DNA from: Tachypleus tridentatus
Taxonomy: Eukaryota > Arthropoda > Merostomata > Xiphosura > Limulidae
Assembly (NCBI RefSeq): GCF_004210375.1
Contig: NC_134825.1
Location: forward strand, 124,001 to 188,000
Reading direction: 5' to 3'
Length of the DNA: 64,000 bases
Part shown: positions 63,548-64,000 of the stretch, in pieces
How positions within the stretch are numbered: the stretch's first letter is position 1
How the letters are laid out: each line of letters opens with the position of its first letter
Notes under the pieces: model-generated
Seen by the model: the letters and a program-made list of their open reading frames with translations, nothing else
Told to the model about the DNA's origin: nothing
Databases searched by the model: none
Translations under genes and position numbers: made by a program

Positions 63548-64000
63548 CAGTACAGTTCACTAGTACTTGTGTAGACAGTACTACCAGAACAGTTCACTAG
63601 TATTGGTGTAGACAGTACTACCAGAACAGTTCACTATTGTAGAACAGTACTACCAGAACAGTTCACTACTACAGGTGTAGACAGTACTACCAGAACAGTT
63701 CACTACTACTTGTGTAGACAGTACTACCAGAACAGTTCACTGTCTACTTGTGTAGACAGTACTACCAGAACAGTTCACTACTACAGGTGTAGACAGTACT
63801 CTACCAGAACAGTTCACCTGTACTCTGTAGACAGTACCACCAGAACAGTTCATCTACTACTTGTGTGGACAGTACCACCAGAACAGTTCACTAGTATTGG
63901 TGTAGACAGTACTACCAGAACAGTTCACTAGTACTGGTGTAGACAGTACTACCAGAACACTTTCACTACTTTGTGTAGACAGTACTACCAGAACAGTTCA
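63548..64000. repeat. 37-bp satellite A, second block
   Basis: About 12 clean copies of the same unit as 57410-60915, running off the right edge. Confidence 0.95.

Overview
This is a piece of an animal nuclear genome. Three multi-exon genes with GT-AG introns can be reconstructed by eye. Most of the rest is intron filled with very long tandem-repeat arrays, plus copies of a tRNA-derived SINE. Gene content (an invertebrate-type PDE11-like phosphodiesterase, a mitoferrin, an R3HCC1L-like protein) and the SINE suggest an arthropod. A chelicerate such as a horseshoe crab is my best guess, from remembered similarity of the SINE and not from a search. There are no prokaryotic features, CRISPR arrays or viral genes.

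Layout: (a) 1-6048, minus strand: an R3HCC1L-like gene with four exons found. Its last exon lies off the left edge and its first is not found. (b) 7345-8191, minus strand: two exons covering the N-terminal third of a mitoferrin (mitochondrial iron carrier). The other two thirds are missing from the expected place. (c) 8192-16007: a non-coding stretch with SINE pieces, a 500-N gap and a degenerate satellite. (d) 16008 to beyond 64000, plus strand: a GAF-domain cyclic nucleotide phosphodiesterase, best match PDE11. Twelve exons encode GAF-A, GAF-B and the linker to the catalytic domain. The catalytic exons lie beyond the window, or in the second 500-N gap at 56910-57409.

The phosphodiesterase locus is the striking part. 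About 1.05 kb of coding sequence is spread over 37 kb, and nearly every intron carries its own unrelated minisatellite. Unit sizes, in order, are about 47, 25, 60, 66, 27, 36, 86, 32-33, 33, 34, 40, 39 and 37 bp. Many arrays have periods divisible by three and no internal stop codon, which creates long but spurious open frames (up to 918 codons).

All three genes carry single-base frameshifts, mostly in short homopolymers. The protein reading continues in another frame and exon phases agree once the base is corrected. Together with two gaps of exactly 500 N and a very noisy 57.4-62.9 kb satellite, this points to residual long-read assembly error, not to three pseudogenes. I found no convincing new molecular system. 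The most useful leads are the satellite-per-intron structure, the R3HCC1L-mitoferrin linkage with the missing mitoferrin exons, the duplicated splice donors, and a pair of satellites that share half a unit.
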